This document shows positions 61,242 to 64,000 of a DNA stretch of 64,000 nucleotides, piece by piece (positions within the stretch are counted from its first letter, which is position 1; every line of letters begins with the position of its first letter). The notes beneath the pieces are model-generated. The model was not told where the DNA came from. It was given only the letters and a program-made list of their open reading frames with translations, and did not search any database. Source of the stretch: Talinum fruticosum (Eukaryota; Streptophyta; Magnoliopsida; Caryophyllales; Talinaceae); contig JAITYX010000179.1 in the NCBI GenBank assembly GCA_021018815.1, positions 1 through 64,000 of the forward strand. Direction: 5' to 3'. Made by a program: the position numbers and the translations under genes.

Positions 61242-63281
61242 TGGTAATGGTTAAGTTACCTAGTTAGGTGGTTTAAAAAATAAAAAAATAAAAAAATCCT
61301 TCTTAAACACATATATTATGTATTTTTAGATTTAGATTTTCTCTCTTTTCACTCATTCTCTGTCCTCGCTCATCCGCTCCAGGCACACTTTCTCTCTCTC
61401 TACCCCCTCTTCATCATTCATCAATCAAATATCGGAGCCTGAAATCTCACCGATCTATCGTTTGTTGATTAGTCTTTCATCGGGTTCGTTGCCATCGTTC
61501 TTTTTCGTGCTCTCTCCTTCTCTTATGGCCAAATTTTTTGTAATCGTCTTTTTCCCCATCCAATTTGTCCATTTTTTTCATTTTCTATTTACTGTCCGTG
61601 CTTGATTATGGTTTGGGCGTTATTAGTAATGCGTTGTTTTGTCTAATCGTGTTTTTGTTAGATTTCTTCATAATAACTTGTGTTTTCGAATTTCTAAGGT
61701 TATTTTGCTCTTTGATGAATTTGTCTTATTTCTTGATGAATTTGTGTTTTTTAAAGGTTTGATTTGTTATATATCAATAAATATAATATTTTCTTTTATG
61801 AATTTATTTTTGATATTGGTGGTTTGTATTTCTGAATTTTTCAGGTTCTTTTACTATTTGATGAATTTGTCTTGTTTCCGGATGAATATGATATTGATGA
61901 ATTTGAAATTTGTGAATTTAAAATTTCTGAATTTGATGAATTTCTCAAGTTACGTGGATGAATTTGTTTAATGAGTTTGTGGATGAATTTAATGAATTTG
62001 ATATTGATGAATTTTCTTGCTTGTTGATGAATTTGATGAATATGATATTGATTTGATGAATTTATTTAATGAATTTGGTAAATTTATCGGGTTCGGTTTA
62101 ATGAATTTGATGAATTTCTGTGGATGAATTTTCTCTTTGACGAATTTATTTAATGAATTTCTCACGTTTTGTAGATGAATTTGATGAATTTTCTCAGGTT
62201 ATGTGGATGAAATTTCTGAATTTGATGAATTTGTTATGTTTCATTTAATATGATATAATTTTTTGGATGAATACGATATTTTTTAATGAATTTGTTTTTT
62301 ATATTGATAAATATGATTTTTTTGATGAATTTATCTTCTATATTTTTGAATATGTGTTTTTGATAATTTGAATCTTCTATTGTTGGATATGTTATTATAT
62401 TAGATATATTGTTTGATGGATATGCGAATTTTAGTGATGAATATATTAATTAATACTTGATAAATACTTACTAATCCTTGATGAATTTATCTTATATTAA
62501 GGGAAATTGTATATTTTTAGATAAATATATCAAATTTAGTAATGAATATACTACTTATTTGTTTTGAATATTTACTAATTGTTGATAAGTTTATGCAGAG
62601 AATTAAACAATAAAAGTAAATGCAAGTTCTTTAAGGAAAAAAGCGTTGAATATGCAGAAAGAGATTGATGAATATGGACAAGTGTAGACGTATTTTTAAA
62701 AATTCATCAATATTGTTGTAAAATTCATCAGTATTATTGTAAAATTCATTAGATTATTACAAATTCGTATGTAATTTATTTGATATATTTGTATTTTTTT
62801 ATGTAAATGAATAAATATTTATATTGGTGTGTTTTTTAGAAAAGTTAAAGATATATATGTTTAATTAAAATATTCACCATATTATATTTAATTCATCAAT
62901 ATAATATTGAGTCGATTGCATTGAAAATATGTAAATAAGTGATTAAACTTTAATTAATAGTGTGTTAGTAAAAAAAAAGTATATATATGGACACAAATTC
63001 ATGAGTGCTTTTTAAGAAAAATTGAAGATATATATGTTTAGTTCAAATATTCATCATATTTATATTAAATTCATCAGTATGTACTTGTTAATATTGAGTC
63101 AAGTGCATTGAAAAAGTATAGTTAAGTTATTAAATTTTATTGAAAAAGTCACTAAAACACAAAAAAAGTAGATATTATAAAAATTTATCAAATTTGAAAA
63201 AATTCATCATATATAAATTTGGGTTCAAAAGAGTACATGTGCCAATGTATTCAAGCACCTAACTAGGTGCTTGAATGACCA
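61242..63281. mobile_element. Candidate 2 kb terminal-inverted-repeat element with TGATGAATTT arrays
   Basis: Left end TGGTAATGGTTAAG...ACCTAGTTAGGTGG; right end, read inversely, TGGTCATTCAAGCACCTAGTTAGGTGC. Inside is a pyrimidine-rich, 5'-UTR-like stretch (61330-61560), then dozens of degenerate TGATGAATTTG motifs (61715-62500). The same motif is inverted (CAAATTCATCA) at 62695-63215. No transposase and no clear target duplication were found. Confidence 0.45.
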
Positions 63282-63574
63282 TGGTAGAATTTATGGTGGG
63301 AAACGATGTTAGTATATTTCCATCATATGAGCTTACTTCTAAGCCGACCTATGTGCGCATCGATCTTGTGCATGCTATAATTGACCGACTGATCGAGTGT
63401 ACATTCCACAAACTAATTCGGTTACCACATCGAGTCTCTTGTTCCAATTATCTTCATATCCTACCTTGCTATATATGTAACTACGAGACGGCTCTCCATC
63501 CACAAATGCAACTCAAGCTAGCCATATTCCTCTTTCATCGACAGGCACACCTCCCTAATTGGCGAGCATGTTAA
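63275..63574 (+). CDS. Unidentified ORF, 99 codons
   Basis: Begins MTMVEFMVGNDVSIFPSYEL; cysteine-rich middle (CSNYLHILPCYICNYE). No family recognised, no neighbour that explains it, and it starts at the edge of the candidate transposon. It may be chance or a retroelement scrap. Confidence 0.2.
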   Translation: MTMVEFMVGNDVSIFPSYELTSKPTYVRIDLVHAIIDRLIECTFHKLIRLPHRVSCSNYLHILPCYICNYETALHPQMQLKLAIFLFHRQAHLPNWRAC

Positions 63575-63719
63575 CACCAAGAATCGGAGTGACGCTTTGC
63601 CAATAAACAACTATATAAATCGATCGCTAGAGCATACTTAATTATTTCCTACCCACATGTTGCCTCAGGAAACTTCGAATGACGTCGTTCATCCTAATAT
63701 TACTTCCAAGTAATTTAAG

Positions 63720-64000
63720 TGTTGGGTTTATGGATCCTAATGGGTGCTTTGGACTCAAGAAAATTGCGTTATGGGGCAAGTAACAATGAGAGCGGGCCAT
63801 GTACATCGAGCACGGCATGTTTCGGACGAAAAGGAAAAACTAGGTCCGGGCAGCAGCCAACACGAGGCTGCCCGTGTCAGCCGACACAGCCTGTGTTGGC
63901 TGCACGGGTGGCCGTTTCAGCCGACATGGGCCGTGCCAATTGCCTAACTCCGGGTACTTCGATTTTGGCCATTTTTCTTTGGTTTCTTGTGGGTTAATGC
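63720..64000. repeat. GC-rich LTR-like segment running off the window
   Basis: Inverted/direct motifs GTGTCAGCCGACACAGCC, GGCTGCACGG and CAGCCGACATGGGCCGTGCC at 63870-63940. Similar words (AGCCGACACAGGCTGCCC) occur at 58540-58556 beside the LTR relic. Probably the promoter-side repeats of a Tat/Athila-type LTR, partial. Overlapping ORFs are not supported. Confidence 0.4.

Noticed and set aside
61565..61971. Plus-strand hydrophobic ORFs (LLFDEFVLF, FFIIT)
   Set aside because: Derived from the degenerate TGATGAATTT motif array and T-rich DNA; repetitive and without a recognisable domain.
63719..63997. Overlapping ORFs at the right edge
   Set aside because: Different frames of the same GC-rich inverted-motif LTR-like segment.

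Overview
This is an AT-rich nuclear fragment of a flowering plant, probably a eudicot. Evidence: genes with GT-AG introns, plant-specific families (WAT1/UMAMIT transporters, an LRR receptor-like protein relic), and dense nested plant transposons (Tekay-like Ty3, Tat/Athila-like LTRs, Ale-like and Sirevirus-like Ty1, hAT, PIF/Harbinger, Stowaway, CACTA, Helitron, SINE). All calls come from reading the sequence; no database search was run.

Layout. 1-9739: a nearly complete but decayed Ty3 chromovirus (Tekay-like) with both LTRs; the window cuts about 14 bp off the 5' LTR. It is nested in a Tat-like element whose LTR piece (9740-9803), collapsed interior and 3' LTR (10506-about 11667) follow. 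13261-14838: solo LTR of a 1.5 kb LTR family seen three more times at 44-57 kb. 15181-29933: the only intact-looking cellular genes, two tandem same-strand WAT1-related (EamA/DMT) transporter genes of seven exons each (363 and 351 codons). Intron 3 of the first is swollen to 5.2 kb by a deletion-derivative Copia element (17051-19780, TSD AATCC) and a PIF/Harbinger MITE (20133-20650, TSD TAA).

29934-37460 is intergenic: a CACTA-like end, SINE-like pieces, an unidentified ORF, a minus-strand Helitron 3' end, and exons of an RPA70-like OB-fold gene on the same strand, the pairing expected of a plant Helitron. 37501-38925 is a Ve/Cf-type LRR receptor-like protein pseudogene interrupted by a 517 bp hAT element with a perfect 8 bp TSD. 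Two more hAT-like elements filled with short GC-rich tandem motifs follow (39688-40389, 41605-42206).

44192-54651 is a full-length minus-strand Sirevirus-like Ty1 element (LTRs about 1.48 kb, TSD ACTAC) with degenerate gag-pol and an extra ORF region after pol. A solo LTR of the same family (55373-56850, TSD AAAGG) lies inside a second broken Copia pol on the plus strand (about 54885-58335). 58.4-64 kb holds LTR relics, a dispersed repeat shared with 42.2 kb, and a 2 kb element with inverted ends and degenerate TGATGAATTT motifs in both orientations.

Only the two WAT1-related genes are likely to make functional host proteins. They are predicted ten-helix membrane transporters; the family includes vacuolar auxin and plasma-membrane amino-acid exporters, so metabolite export is a family-based inference.
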